The notes under the pieces were generated by a model that ran no database searches, had not been told where the DNA came from, and saw only the letters and a program-made list of their open reading frames with translations. Made by a program: the position numbers and the translations under genes. This document shows, piece by piece, positions 25,276-38,398 of a stretch of 64,000 nt of DNA. The DNA is from Benincasa hispida (lineage: Eukaryota > Streptophyta > Magnoliopsida > Cucurbitales > Cucurbitaceae), in NCBI RefSeq assembly GCF_009727055.1, contig NC_052349.1, positions 45,845,332 to 45,909,331 on the forward strand, read 5' to 3'. Positions within the stretch are counted from its first letter, which is position 1, and every line of letters begins with the position of its first letter.

Positions 25276-25936
25276 ACTAATCAAAGGATTGTCCTTAAAA
25301 GCAGGAGTTCCCAAAACACTCAGGATTAAGGTCATGTCACCTATGGTCATTTAGGTGAGATGTAAGTCTCAAGTATCAACGATGGTATATAAAGAGACTA
25401 TTCATCTCGTGGTCCGGTCTTATACAAATTCTTTGTATAAGACACCCCTGCTCGCATGTCTCCCCATGAATGGTCAGGATCTACCATCTATAGTAGTTCA
25501 CAACACTTGTAAACCTCTACAAAGCGAGTCGTATCCATAGTGTCATCAGGATCAGGTACCCCTCCTTAATCCTTATACTACAAACCTTTTTAGATTATCA
25601 CTTAAGACATGATCCACTTGTATATCTCATATACATGTTTAAGTTTTCATACAATAACCATAGAGCTTTGTTTATTGGATATGAGTAAATGCAAAATAAA
25701 ATAACTCTTATTTTATTCATAATAATGTGCACAGTTTACAAACTACGAGACTCTGGGAGAATTAAGACACCAATCCCAACAACATGTGGATAAAACCTAT
25801 CACGATCGACAAATTCTTCTTGAGACTCAATTTATAGATGCAAAAGCCAGAAAGATTCATTTCCCCCTTTATACTTATTATTATATTAATAAGTGTTTAG
25901 GAATGGGATATATGATGAGGGTTCTAAATGTGTATC

Positions 25937-28288
25937 TGTTGCAGTTGATGCCCTAAATCTCATAGATCCTGTAGTTTGTAATTGTATTTTATAAACAGTT
26001 TATTTATTTAATAAAATCTAATATATTTTATTTGACATTTAGTAGCATTGACCCAAAAAACCAATAAACAAACATCCAAGGTTATCTTCCGTAGCTTAAA
26101 CATGTATGTGGAGACATACAGGTGGATCGTGTTTAAGTGATAACCTGAACGGTCTGTGGTAGATGGATAAGGTTGGGTAACTTATCCTGGTGACACTAGG
26201 AATACGACCCGCTTTGTAGATGTTACAATTATTGTAAAGTTCTACAAAGGATCTAATCCTGATCATTCATGTAGAGACATGTGAGCGGGGGCATTCTATA
26301 TAAAAAGGTTTGTATAAGACCAGAACACGAAATGAGTAGTCTTACTATATAACACCGTTAATAGTAAAGACATACATTTCACCAGGATGACCATAGGTGT
26401 CATGGCCTGAATCCTGGGTGAGTTATGAACTCCTTCCTCGTAAGGCAGTCCTTTGATCTACATGGGTGAGACTGGTCAGTTCGTCGATTTAATGTGCCTA
26501 CAATTTTGAGGATTCGTCTGATTGGGGAGTTGGGAACACAACTACACAAGATGGAATTCACTCCTTCCCTAATGCCGGGGTAAGTAGATAAATTGCTCTC
26601 TTAAGGGCTGACTTCAAGTCTTAAATAACGTGACGTCACACCCTTTCTGAAGGGAAACTAGTGACAATTTATGCGCGGAAGCGGGGATCAATCCCATTTT
26701 TAATTTTCAAAGAATTCAGAAATTACAGAATAACAAGAAGAAGATTATGCATTAATAAATCTAAATTTACAGCATGCATTCGTATAAGAAAAAGGGAAGA
26801 AATCGCTTACCCTTGAAGCCAATTTTCACTATATTTACAACATGCATTTGCATAAGAGAATTTGAAATGTTCAAATTCGATTTAGAAATTGGAATAATTA
26901 TATACGATATAATTAGATATTTAATTAGCGTATTAAACGTGTCAGAGAGTTGGAAAATATTTAAATACGACTTCAATATTATACACATGAATAAGGATTC
27001 ATGTTTTGAATTGGTTTTTTAAATAATTTAATATGTGATATCAAATTATTTTTAATTAATTAAATTATTTAAAAAATTAATAATTTATATTAATTTATTA
27101 AAATTTGAATTTAAGAATTCAAATTTAAATTTAGTTATTTTCCTATTAGTTTAAATTATGTGATAAATTGAATTAAAGAGGAAATTAAAGGGAAAGTGAG
27201 ATTTTCCCACATTTCCCACTCAATTCAATTATTTAGTGCTTTACTAAGTGTTGAATTATCATGCAATTCAATTTCATGTAGATCTTCTATAAAATAGAAG
27301 ATTATTCAGCTGAAAGGGACTGAGAAAATTCTAAATTTTCGTGGAGAATAATCTCTCTTACAATTTTGACACCAAAAGTTAAAACTTTCTCATTTTCTTC
27401 CTCAAATTCTCATCAACTTTGGATCCCACAATCCAATCTAAGGCTTGAGAATAGTAGAGAAGGCTCTTGTGGTAGTCTACTTCAAAGATTGAAGAAGAAA
27501 TTCATGGAGACTTGGAGCAATCAAGTGAATTCACCAAATGTTGTATTCTTGAAACCCTATTTATGATATTATCATGAACATGCAAGTTAATCCACTAAAA
27601 TTGATGTAGTTAGAGTGCTTAGGATCTTAATAGCCTCCATGTATTGAATGTCAATTTTATCAATATATTTATTATATTAGGTATAATATATAGTATAATA
27701 CATATTATATGATAAGTTGGTTATCATAAAAATGTATTATATTAAATAACTTTTTTTAAAAAAAATTAAATTTAATTAAGGGAGGGAGTTACATAACTCC
27801 CTCCACTCAATTCTCTCTTAATGGATACGTGGGAGATAGGGAGGTATGGACGATTTATCATCTTCCCAAAAAGTTTACAGAGAGTCTGTAATCTCAAGCG
27901 CTCCCAAGAACGACCTGTAAAAAAAAAAAAAAAAATCCTCCTCTCTTAGAAAACTCTCCCTCTCCCAAAATCATTACAGAGCCCACAACTCTTGTGGATT
28001 CTTAATGCCAAAAAAGAATACCTTGGTTCTTTATGGTGGTGTCCACATTGATTTGTTGGTTTTTTGTTCGTGATCCAAGATGAGATCGTGACTTTGAAGA
28101 GAATTTGTGAAGATATTGTCTTCAAGAGATTAGTACGACTAAAAACCCTAATCCCTCTTCACTGTATTTGTTATAGCATGCTGTAATTTTATGTTAAAAT
28201 GCATAATGACTGATTGTATTTTTAATATTCTGTGAAATTAAAAATTGGGATCGATCCCTGCTTTCGCATCGGACCTTACAGTTCTTCA
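25937..28288 (+). repeat. 5' LTR of copia element 2
   Basis: It runs from TGTTGCAG to AGTTCTTCA. The end sequence (ATTGGGATCGATCCCTGCTT, TCGCATCGGACCTTACA) matches the end of the 3' LTR near 49130-49180. The stretch 26662 to about 27680 does not fit the order of the sister LTRs. It opens with what looks like an inverted LTR end (GCGGAAGCGGGGATCAATCCC), so another rearrangement or insertion lies inside. Confidence 0.8.
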
Positions 28289-28290
28289 AT

Positions 28291-28305
28291 TGGTATCAAA
28301 GAGGC
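28291..28305 (+). other. Copia primer binding site (initiator Met-tRNA)
   Basis: TGGTATCAAAGAGGC lies two bases after the LTR end. It matches the usual plant copia primer site TGGTATCAGAGC with one change in the core. Confidence 0.75.
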
Positions 28306-31300
28306 ATTCTAAGTCCTAATTTTCTGTGTTTCCGAAATTAGTTTACAGTTTTATGGTGGGTACTACTCATAATATGCATTTATGTTGATGAATGTATGAC
28401 TTTTGCGATTTATGGATATTTTCGGGATTGATCTGTAGTTTTTATTGCTACTTTACAAATTAGTCTATAAGGGTCTGATGTTTTGGGCATAATATGCAAT
28501 AGATTTTATAATTTGTAAGTTCGGTGTCGGTCGTGAGTTTTTCTAGAGAAAATGAAGCCTAAATCAGAGAAAATGGAGTAGATAGCTTCTGTACAGTGGG
28601 CGACTGTACAGCAGGTCGCAACACTATGACGCGAGACACACGAAAAAATTTTCGTAGCATCACAACACTAGGGCACAATGTTGCGACGCTTTGAGATGGA
28701 AATGTGACACGCATTTTGGCCGGTTCACATGCGGTTCGTGGGGTTTGGGCGGTCTGGTTCACTTGGTTCAAGCGGTTCGTGGTTTGGTTTGTGGATGGGT
28801 TCGGTTCAGCCTATTTTAAAGCTTTTTTTATGTATTTTAATTAATTCTTTAGGAGTCCAACTCCAATCCATTTATTGTTATTTAAATTATGCATTTGATA
28901 AATGATTTATTTTTTTACATATGTCATAATGTATGCCATATAGAAAATTCCATCATAGGTTATGCATTTTTTCATGTGTCATACGTATTATAAATATTAT
29001 AATATAGTTGCATGATTTAATTTTATAGCATGCTCATACATCATGTAATATAAATGCTATAATATATGTTTGCATGCACAATAACATTGTCATGCATCAT
29101 TTATATTATAAGAGTTATAATATATAGTTCGATGTATGTATGAATGTTATATTTTTATTTTCATTACTTTAGTATATAGTGGTTATGTATGTTTAAGTAA
29201 TGAAAAGTAAAATTGAGATTGAATGAAGCATGACACTATTTTAGGTAATTTTATATGTTATAATTTTACTTAGTTTTTCAATAGTTGCAATCTTGGATTT
29301 TAATTTATTTCATTTCTTTATAATTTTTATAATTAAATAAAATTAGAAATTAAAATCAACATAAAGAGTTGCATACTAACTTGGGTTAAAATAATTTTTT
29401 TAAATAGTTTTAAAATATGATTCACGTAGGCCTAAGTTCACAATGTTTCTAATAAGATTAGAAATAAGTTTAATCTTTTTAATTAGTTTAATAGGATTAA
29501 ATTGGTTTTCAACAAAAGATTAAAGTTGTAGCAAATGTATGTATAAGGGATCTTTGTCTAAGGACAGTTCTGTCTAGGTTGGGGCATTTAAGCTGACGGA
29601 AATGGAATATCCTGATGAACGAAATCTTTTTGGTGTCTCTCCCGAAAGACTGCCAATCAAATAATATTTATAAATCACCGCATGAACTACTCATACTAAC
29701 TGGTAGTACAATCGACAGGTCCGAGGTCGAACCTCAGGGAAGCACGGAAGATCGTTGAACCATAACATATAACTTAAACTCCTTGCTTATGCCTAGCCCA
29801 ATTAAGTTAGAATCCTAACCGATGATCCTAATTATTTAATTAGTTAAACATGCTCAAATGAATCCATAATAAACATGATTAACCAACCGTATTAAGCTCT
29901 AGGGATGAAACGAAGATGAGTGTTTAACTTCCTCCTTCTAATTAAACATGGTTTCTCTCGATTGATAGGACAAACTACTATTCATTATAGACAATGAATT
30001 ACAAGCCTAACTAACCTATTGCTTCCTTTGAGATTAACCTATAATTATATGTCACATAGTACAAGTTATCTCTAAGCAATAAAATCACACAAGGAATCAT
30101 TGGTCGTTAATCAATAATAGAATCATGCCATTCATGAAGGCAAATCTCATATTGAAACTCATAAACAAGATCATATACATCATAAAGTTAGATTCTCCCA
30201 AAATAACATTGAGTCCTCCAAATCCCTAAGCTACAAGCCGACATCTACTTGATTAATTACAAAATGAACACCCAAAGAAGAAAGTGGAAGAGAGAAGAGA
30301 GAAGAGAGGGAAAAAGGGTTGGGAGCCTGAATGGGAGTGATTTTTTTTTTTTTTTTTAATGATTTTTGCCTTAAAACAAAGAAGAAATATTATATAGCAA
30401 GTGTCACAGCGTTGCAACCCTGCGACAGACAATGTGCGTGAGGCCTTCATCACAATTCAGAGCATTGCAACATTGCTTTGTCTTCGCGAGAGTACAAGGC
30501 TATTGCCTTGTAGCGTTGCGTAACGCTCCATCTAGGGGCATTTTGCCTTTCACATCATTTTGAAGTTTGGTTGCTCAAATTAGCTCATAATTGCTCCAAA
30601 TTAACCCCGAACAGCTCGTAACAACTGAATCCACCTCAAAGATGTTCAATACCTATAAAATCATTAAATTAACACATTAAACATCGTAACGACCTAGAAT
30701 TAAGAAGAGAAAAATAACACATTTTTTGTGCTATCACACTTTTACTTGGGAACTGACCTGGAAGATAAATTAGATAGATTTGCTACAAGCATGCAATTGT
30801 TGATTAAAAAGGTTACTAAAATGTAATGAACATTAATCAAAGTAGTTTAACTATCCAAAGTAAATGTTACTATTGGGAAAACTTAAACAATCATTTAGTA
30901 AAAATAAGTAGTCATATTTTTCCTAACTTAAATTAATCCTAGGTAAATCGTTCGGTGGGAGAAAAATGGAGTATATGATACTTCATTGTTTCTATCATGT
31001 TTCTCCCTCATTATTCACATCGTGAGACCTACACTCGGCCTCGAGGCATCTTTGCTTGTGTCCCCCTACGGGTGGTGTTTGTATAAGTCAATACCACGGT
31101 GAATAGAGAGAGTATTTATAGTAAGTGGGAGTGAGACGTGTATCAACACATCCCACGGTCTTTCTCATTAGTTTGTGGTAAATTTTCATGCTCGGCCTTG
31201 AGGCACCTTTGCTTGTGTCCCCTTACGGATGACATTTGCATGACTTTTTACTCAAACTTCAAAAATGGATAGGATTGCTTTAGTTTTTTCCCTAATCGCT

Positions 31301-31648
31301 TTTTCCCTATGGTTAGCTCATTGAGGCAAAGCTCTAGAATCTAAAATGAGGGATTACACTTACAGGAAAATTTTAAGCTAGTAAACAATTTTTAGATCGA
31401 ACAATGGTGACTAATAATTATAGAAACAAATAGTTGTTTTGTTTATTGGTTAAGATGGCCTCATTTCAGCAAAGAGGTACCTGATCACTCTAAGGTGGCT
31501 TTTACCTTGCCTCATTGATATATCATTGCAAAATAGATGTCACATAGAGTGCATTAAATTTTTTTGCTAAATTTGATTGATTTTTCCATATGGGTAATGC
31601 ATGGATTACTAATATAAATAAATTGTATGTTTTAGCGAATTTATCAAA
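28306..31648 (+). other. Long untranslated leader of copia element 2 (interrupted)
   Basis: No coding frame is present. Leader sequence shared with element 3 (GTTGCATGCTAAC-like phrases, GCTGACGGAAATGGAATA, CTAGAATCTAAAATG) shows this is copia leader. At 28600-28720 there is a cluster of GCGAC and GCAACACT words. A solo LTR of another family interrupts it at 29613-30736. Confidence 0.6.
29613..30736. mobile_element. Probable gypsy-type solo LTR in the copia leader
   Basis: The block starts TGATGAACGAAATC and ends TGTGCTATCA. It separates leader sequences that are contiguous in element 3 (near 56620). It contains GTCCGAGGTCGAACCTCAGG, similar to a phrase in the gypsy LTR at 58750. I could not find a clean 5-bp duplication (TATCC on the left, CACTT on the right), so the boundaries may be off by a few bases. 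Confidence 0.5.
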
Positions 31649-32560
31649 ATGATTTCCATGACACTTAACATGCTTTCTGCCGATAAATTAACTGGCGATA
31701 ATTACATAACCTAGAAAAATACAATCAATACAGTTCTGACCATCGATGATTTGAGATTTGTCCTCGTTGAGGTCCTCAAGTCCTTGCTCCAAATTCCACT
31801 CGAAATGTTCGGGAGGCATACGAATGCTGGGTACGGGCAAATGAAAAGGCCTAAGTATACATCTTGGCAAGCCTTTCTGAGGTCTTGACCAAGAAATATG
31901 AGCCTATGCTCACTGCCTGTGAGATCATGGAGTCCCTGTAGGGAATATTTGGACAACTGTCCACTCAACTCAGGCATGATGCACTCAAATTCATCTTTAA
32001 TGGCTGCATACCAAAAGAGGTCTTTGTTTGAGAACACGTTCTGAACATGATGGTCCACTTTAATGTGACTGAGATGAACGGGTCTATCGTTGATAAGGCC
32101 AATCAGGTTAGATTCATCCTGAAAACTTTACCTGAAAGTTTCCTATAGTTCCATATCAATGCTGTTATGAAAAGGATTGGCTACAACCTGACCACCTTGC
32201 TTAACGAGCTACAAACTTACCAATTCTTGATGAAAGTCAAGGAACAGAAGGATGAGACAAATGTTGCTTCATCCTTAAAGAAGTTTATAGAGGTTTGACC
32301 TCTGGAACTAAGTATATACCTTCCTCTTCCGGCTCCAAAAAGTAGAAGGAGAAGAAAGGTGGAAAGGGGAAGGTTAACCTACCAGTCACTGACCAAAAGG
32401 GCAAGAAGGCCAAGGCTACAAAGGGAATATGTTTCCATTGCAGCCAGAAGAGACATTAGAGAAGGAATTGTCCCAACGCTTGGCAGAAAATAAGAAGGCC
32501 AAGCAAGGTAAATACGATTTACTTGTATTGAAAACTTACTTAATGGAGAATGATGGTTCG
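31649..32560 (+). pseudogene. Copia element 2 gag, decayed
   Basis: From ATG 31649 the frame reads MISMTLNMLSADKLTGDNYIT and then meets TAG in place of Trp. In shifting frames, gag-like segments follow (ILKTLPESF, LNELQTYQFL, NVASSLKKF). A zinc knuckle lies at about 32430-32471 with the order C-F-H-C...H...C (CFHCSQKRH), again broken by a TAG from Trp. At least four frameshifts or stops are seen. This nucleocapsid protein would package element RNA; it cannot be made here. Confidence 0.7.
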
Positions 32561-34205
32561 ACCTGGATAATTGATTTGGGAGCCACTAATCATGCTTGTT
32601 CTTCATTTCAGGGAATTAGCTCCTGGCAGCAACTGGAGGCTAGTGAGATGGTGGAACTGGACACGTCGTCTTAGCTATGATAGTGGGAGGACTTCGGCTC
32701 TACTTATAGAAATGATATATTTTATTAGATAATGTATATGTGGTTCCAGGCTTGAAAAGGAACCTGTAAAATGTTTGGTTGAACAAAATTACTCTTTAAA
32801 TGTTAATATAAATAAAGTTTTTTTTTTTTTTTTTAACAAGAATGGAGTACATATTTGTTTTGCAGATCTCGAAGATAATTTTTGTGTGCTAAGACCGTTA
32901 ATAGCAAAAACTCTCATAAATACTGAACTATATAAGATCGCGGTAACTCAGAATAAAAGACAAAAAAATTTTCCTAAAGAAAATGCCCATCTTTGGCACC
33001 TAAGAATTAAGACACATAAATCTCAATAGGATTGAGAGACTGGTTAAGAAGGGACTTTTAAGCGAGTTAGAAGAAAATTCTTTACCTGTATGTAAGTCAT
33101 GCCTTGAAGGCAAAATGACTAAAAGATATTTGGTTGGAAAAGGTCACACAACCAAAGAACCCTTAGAGCTTGTACATTTAGACCTCTACGATGAATGTTA
33201 AGGCAAGAGGAGGGTTTGAATATTTCATCACTTTTACTGATGATTATTCTAGATATAGGTATGTTTATTTAATACAACATAAGTCTAAAGTCCTTGAAAA
33301 GTTCAGGGAGTACAAGGTTGAAGTTGAAAATGTATTAAATAAAACAATTAAAACATTTCGATCTGATTGAGGTAGAGAGTACATGGATATGAAATTCCAG
33401 AACATTTGATAGAACATAAAATTGTATCCCAACTCTTAGCAATTAGTACACCTTAGCAGAATGGTGTATCAGAAAAGAGAAATAGAACCCTGTTAGACAT
33501 GGTTCAATATATGATATGTTATGCTTTCTTACCTAACTTGTTTTGAGGTTATGCAGTACAGACTGCAACCTACATTTGAACTTTGTTCCATCCAAAAGTG
33601 TTACTGGAACTCCTTTGGAGTTATGGAATGATCGTAAAGGTAGTTTACACCATTTCAGGATCTGAGGTTGCCCAGCGCATGTGCTTGGGAAAATCCTAAG
33701 AATTTGGAACCTCATTCAAAATTGTGCCTATTTGTAGGTTACCCCAAAGGAACAAGAGGTGATTACTTCTACGATCCTAAAGATAATAAAGTATTTATAT
33801 CGACAAACGCTACTTTTTTAGAAGAGAACCAATAAAGGAGCATAAGCCCTGCAGTAAGATAGTGTTAAGTTAACTTTCCAATGAAACTACTGAACCTTCA
33901 ATAAGAATTATTGAAGAGCTCAATACCTCAACAAGAGTTATTGAAGTTGGTTTATCTAGTAGGTCACATCCACCTCAAACATTGAGGGAGCCTCAACGTA
34001 GTGGGAGGGTTGCAAACCCACCTATACGTTATATGGGTTTAAAACAAACCCTAGCTATCATAGCCGATGGCGATGTTGAGAATCCATTGTCTTATAAGAA
34101 GGCAATGGAGGATGTTGACAAAGATGAATGGACAAAAGGCATGGATCTTAAAATGGAGTCTATGTGCTTTAATTCAGTTTGAGATCTTATAGATCAACCT
34201 AATGG
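32561..34205 (+). pseudogene. Copia element 2 protease and integrase, decayed; reverse transcriptase deleted
   Basis: At about 32561 the protease motif reads WIIDLGATNH, where the family has DSGA, so the residue after the catalytic Asp is changed. Next come pre-integrase (32775-33029), the integrase zinc pair, LVHLDL near 33175 and the TDDYSRY segment near 33235. Stops at former Arg, Gln and Trp codons occur near 33368, 33455 and 33540. Frame 33982-34182 holds the linker RSGRVANPPIRYMGL and KKAMEDVDKDEWTKGM that leads into reverse transcriptase. The sequence then jumps at about 34207 to 3' non-coding sequence, so reverse transcriptase and RNase H are missing. Confidence 0.75.
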
Positions 34206-34362
34206 GGTAATTCCAGGACTATTTAAGGGTCACCGGCAAAGTATGGGTCTACGAGACATGCCACATCTAGTCTAGGGCAAGTGGGAGATTTTGTACTAGG
34301 CACATATTATGCCCTAGTTTCTTGTTTTGTGTACTTTTATGATGTACACCACTAGTTTTAGG

Positions 34363-34375
34363 AAAAGTGGGAGAT
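34363..34375 (+). other. Polypurine tract of copia element 2
   Basis: GGAAAAGTGGGAGAT lies directly before the 3' LTR start. The same tract occurs, reversed, before the LTR of the minus-strand copia fragment near 45925. Confidence 0.65.
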
Positions 34376-34843
34376 CGTTGGGGTTAATGTCCTAAATCTC
34401 GTGGGTTCTATAGTTTGTAATTGTATTGTACAAATAGTTTACTTATTTAATAAAATCTAAGGTATTTTATTTGACATTTAGTAGCATTAACCCACAAAAT
34501 CAATAAAAAAAACTTCTAAGGTTATCTTCTGTAGCTTAAATGTGTATGTGGAGACATACATTTGGATCATGTTTAAGTGATAACCTGAACAGTCTGTAGT
34601 AGATAGATAAGATTAGGTACCATATCTTGGTGACGCTATGAATACGACTTGCTTTGTAGATGTTACAATTTTTTTAAAGTTCTAAAAATGATATAATCCT
34701 GATCATTTATGTAGAGACATGTGAGCAAGGGTGTTCTATACAAAAAGGTTTGTATAAGATCGGACCACGAAGTGAATAGTCTTACTATATAACACTGTTA
34801 ATAGTAGAAACTTACATTTCACTAGGATGACCATAGATGATAT
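34376..34843 (+). repeat. 3' LTR of copia element 2, first part
   Basis: It begins CGTTGGGGTTAATGTCC (first T changed to C) and follows the 5' LTR up to GATGACCATAGATGA, where the minus-strand LTR begins. It continues at 43770 with CATGACCTGAATCCTGAGTG. Confidence 0.8.
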
Positions 34844-36747
34844 TGAAGGAGTATATCAGCATGCAGTAGAAGCAACAAGGATCGATAAACATTCTATTTC
34901 ATTAATTTTGGTTATAAATAAAGCATGCTCATACAATAATAAGAGGGTTTTAAGACATACTTTTGTAGAACCTCTTGAAACTCGAATTCAGCTACAAATC
35001 TTCTCCAAATCTTATTGTGAACAACCTCAAGGCCTTCCCTACTATTCTCTTGGAGCCTTAAATTGAGTTGTGGGACTCAAAATAAGCTTGAATGAAGGGA
35101 ATTTGGAGAAGAAACTCACTGATGCAACTTGAAGAACACATTCTTCAACCTCACAAGTTTTCAACAAAACTTCAGTAAGTTCAAACAGTTTGCATGCTCG
35201 ATTCTCAGCTCAATCTTTCCTATTTATTGCAAGACCATCATGCAAAGAAGAAGGTTGCATGAAGAACACCTCATGCTTGGAAGATTCAATCAAGAATCAA
35301 GTGGGAATTGAGTGAGCTCCTTCAAGGTGATAGTGGAGTTCTCCCACTTTTTCCATTTTGTGTTTTCAAATTTTGATTTTCAAAATGATTTCTAAAATCA
35401 ATTTTGTTTTTCAAAATTAAAACTTTATTAATTTTACAAAATCAATTTCATAAATTAATTTTCTAATAAAATTAATAATAAATAATTAATTAAACAATCT
35501 AATTAATTCTAACTAATTTAATATAAATATTAAATTAGTTTTACACAAATTCCACCATCATGTATCCCCACATCATGAATTTAATATTTAAATCATATTT
35601 AAATACTAATTGATTCTCCAATTCCGTTTAATTCCAAAATTAAACACGTAATTATATCACATATAATTACTAATTTCCTTAATTCTAATTTGAATGTTTC
35701 AAATTAATTTATCATGCTAATCTAAGGCTAATCCATTTACGAGCTAGTAGGGGGACCTTTGGACCTACAGATCATGGGCTCCAACGATCCGAGATTAATT
35801 GTCTAAACTTTGTACACCAAATTAACCTCCATTCGTTAACTAATGGGTCACTCCACTAAAGCCCATAGTTGCATTCCCTTCACTGTAGATATATTATGTC
35901 CACTTGTTGTAACCATCATTAGTAAGTTAACCCTTCACAGGTTGTTCGTAATAACGACTGGGTCAAAAGTCTGTTTTACCCCCGAGATTATCTCTTGTTT
36001 CTTAAGTTCCACTGATCCTCTAATGAACAATTGGTTTGTGATCCGATCAATAAATCGAGTCCTCTCAGGCCAATGAGAGGGTGGGGCCCCTTGCTCAAGA
36101 CCCGAAGTCAGCACTTAAGGGAACAACCTCTCTACTATCTCTGAAAGCGGGTAGGATTGAATTCCATCTTGCACCCTATGTCCCCAGCTATCTACCCATT
36201 CTTACCCTTGAAATGGAGGTTTATTGAGCCGATGCTGTTGAGCCAACCCTCACCTATGCAAATCTAAGGATAATCTTAAATAAATCGGAGTTCATAGTTA
36301 GCTCAGGATTAAGGTCAAGTTACCTAGGTCATCGCTTTGAAATAGTCAGCCTTAAACAGTAAACAACGTTATAAAGTAAGAGTGACTGATTTCGTGGTCC
36401 GATCTTGTAGAAACCCATTGCATAGGATACCCCTACTCCTCATGTCATAACGTGTACGAATTAGGATCACTTCGTCTGTAGCACTTTACAACTCTTTGTA
36501 ACAACTATAGAGTGGGCCACATCCAATAGTGTTACCAGAATAAGGCACCCAACCTTATTTATATACTATAGATCATTTTGACTATTTACTCGAATCTGAT
36601 CCACTTTTATGTCTCTTATAAAGACTAAGTACTGTAATAGTCATGGATATTTTAGTTTATTGGATAAATTTCTAAAATGAAAGAAGCAATTCATATATTC
36701 AATAACAACTTATTGGATTTTCAGACACTAGAAGAAATTTGGGCTTT

Positions 36748-37095
36748 AATGTCGGTTGCCAACCGACATTAAAGATAGTGTTATTAAAGCCCTTTAATGT
36801 CTGTTGCCTTTAAGTTTTAAATCGACATTAAAGGGCCTCAATAACACTAATAACACAGCCTTCAATGTCAGTTGCAACTGACATTGAAGGTCTTTAATGT
36901 CGGTTGCAATCGACATTGAAGGTCTTTAATATCAGTTCAATGTCGGTTGCAACCGACATTAAAGGTCATGATATTGAAGGTCTTTAATGTTGGTTGCAAT
37001 CGACATTAAAGGTCTTTAGTGATTAAAGGTCTTTAATGTTGATTGCAATCGACATTAAAGCCTGTTTTATTTTAATTCTTAACCGACATTGAAGC
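36748..37095. repeat. Left subterminal repeats of the CACTA element
   Basis: About eight palindromic units of the type AATGTCGGTTGCAACCGACA with AAAGGTCTTT spacers follow one another. Such repeats bind the transposase in En/Spm elements. Confidence 0.85.
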
Positions 37096-37244
37096 CCGAA
37101 TTTGTCCTTTTTTTTAAATTCCATTGCCGAATCCATTTTTTTGGTTAAATAAGTTAAAAACGACATTATATGTCTCGTGTTGGGTCAGGAAATGTCTGTG
37201 CTTTATATTAAAAAGTATAAAAAAATTTGCTTGGCGAGCCTATC

Positions 37245-37640
37245 AATATTTGTCTTCCACCTATGAATTTATCCATAAACAAGAATCAATATTTCCAATC
37301 CATTACATATACTCATCAATATTTTTCTTCCACCTATGAATTTATCCACCAAAATTTGCAAAATAATACCAAAACTAGATTTTCATATAATACAACTTAC
37401 ACCAAAGCCATCATTTCTCTCATTCACAAATATCAATTAGTACTAATTCCATGAATAAACAAGAATCACAATACCACGAATACAGCTTCCAATAATAAAC
37501 AGATCATGTCTTCCACCTATGAATTTATCCATAAACAAGAATCACAATACCAGAACCAGACTTTCATAGAATACTTACACCAAGCCATCATTTCTCTCAT
37601 TCACAAATATCATATTAGTACTAATTCCATTCACAAAGAT
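37245..37640. repeat. Direct repeats inside the CACTA element
   Basis: CTTCCACCTATGAATTTATCC occurs three times (about 37253, 37327, 37506). A longer unit with GCCATCATTTCTCTCATTCAC occurs twice (about 37398, 37578). No coding frame is involved. Confidence 0.75.
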
Positions 37641-38398
37641 CATGGTTAGATAAATTTACATTCATTCTAAGCTAGCATTTTCATTCTATTGAGACAAAAA
37701 ACAAGAATTACATCTTTACACAAATCGGCCAATAAAACTTGTCCATTGGGTCCAAATTACGTCGATCTTTCATTGCGTACATGCATCTTTTGTATTGAAC
37801 TACAAAAAGGAAAAAAAAAAAGATAAATTCAACATAAGTTTACGTCCATTTATTAAATTAAAGCTAGTACTATGTAAAAAATAAATAATTTACGTACGAG
37901 ACTAGCATATTCAACTAAAAAGTTTTACATTATCCATATAACTAAAAAATAAAAAGCCCCCTAAAGCAACACCAAAACTTCAAGCATCTAAAAAGCATAC
38001 CAATGGATACAAGACTTCAATCAAATGAAACCACAAAAAACATCTCCAACTAAAAGATGCTATCGAGGGTCAATCTTAGATTATCTAAACAAGATTCCAA
38101 AGACGAATTAGATTCAAATTGTATGTAACTAAAAGCAAATACAACACAGAAATACATCACTGAACTTCTGCCATCTATCTGTCACAATTGCATTTTACCT
38201 TCCTAAATCGAAACTAAATGTTAATCAATGTATGAGCATAGACAAATGTTAGTGACGCCCCAAGCTGCAAGATGTTTTGTTCGTTTTAATGCAGATGACT
38301 TTGGTGACTTTTTACATCTAAAGGGTTAACCATAACTTAGGATGTTAATCAATCATGATAACTTCTAAACTCAGCAACAATAACATAAAAAGAAGTAC
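37641..38398. other. Non-coding part of the CACTA element downstream of the HISN3 piece
   Basis: This stretch lies 3' of the last HISN3 exon on the minus strand. It may hold intron sequence of that gene; I see no further HISN3 exon and no transposase. Confidence 0.4.

Larger units (their letters stand above)
20768..25781 (-). mobile_element. Copia solo LTR (type B), minus strand, TSD ACATG
   Basis: Read on the minus strand it starts TGTTGGGATTGGTGTCTTAA at 25781 and ends CTGATTTCCTTCA at 20768. The 5-bp direct repeat ACATG flanks it at 20763-20767 and 25782-25786, and there is no internal coding region, so it is a solo LTR. Without the nested insertion at 22350-25275 (and its duplicated ACTAA) it is about 2.08 kb. 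It pairs with the plus-strand copy at 52637-54875. The U3 portion near 21200-21420 carries many CGATCGTxTAG-like words. Confidence 0.85.

Noticed and set aside
29613..30736. Exact target duplication for this solo LTR
   Set aside because: Flanks TATCC and CACTT do not match, so the call rests only on TG/CA ends and on the interrupted leader.
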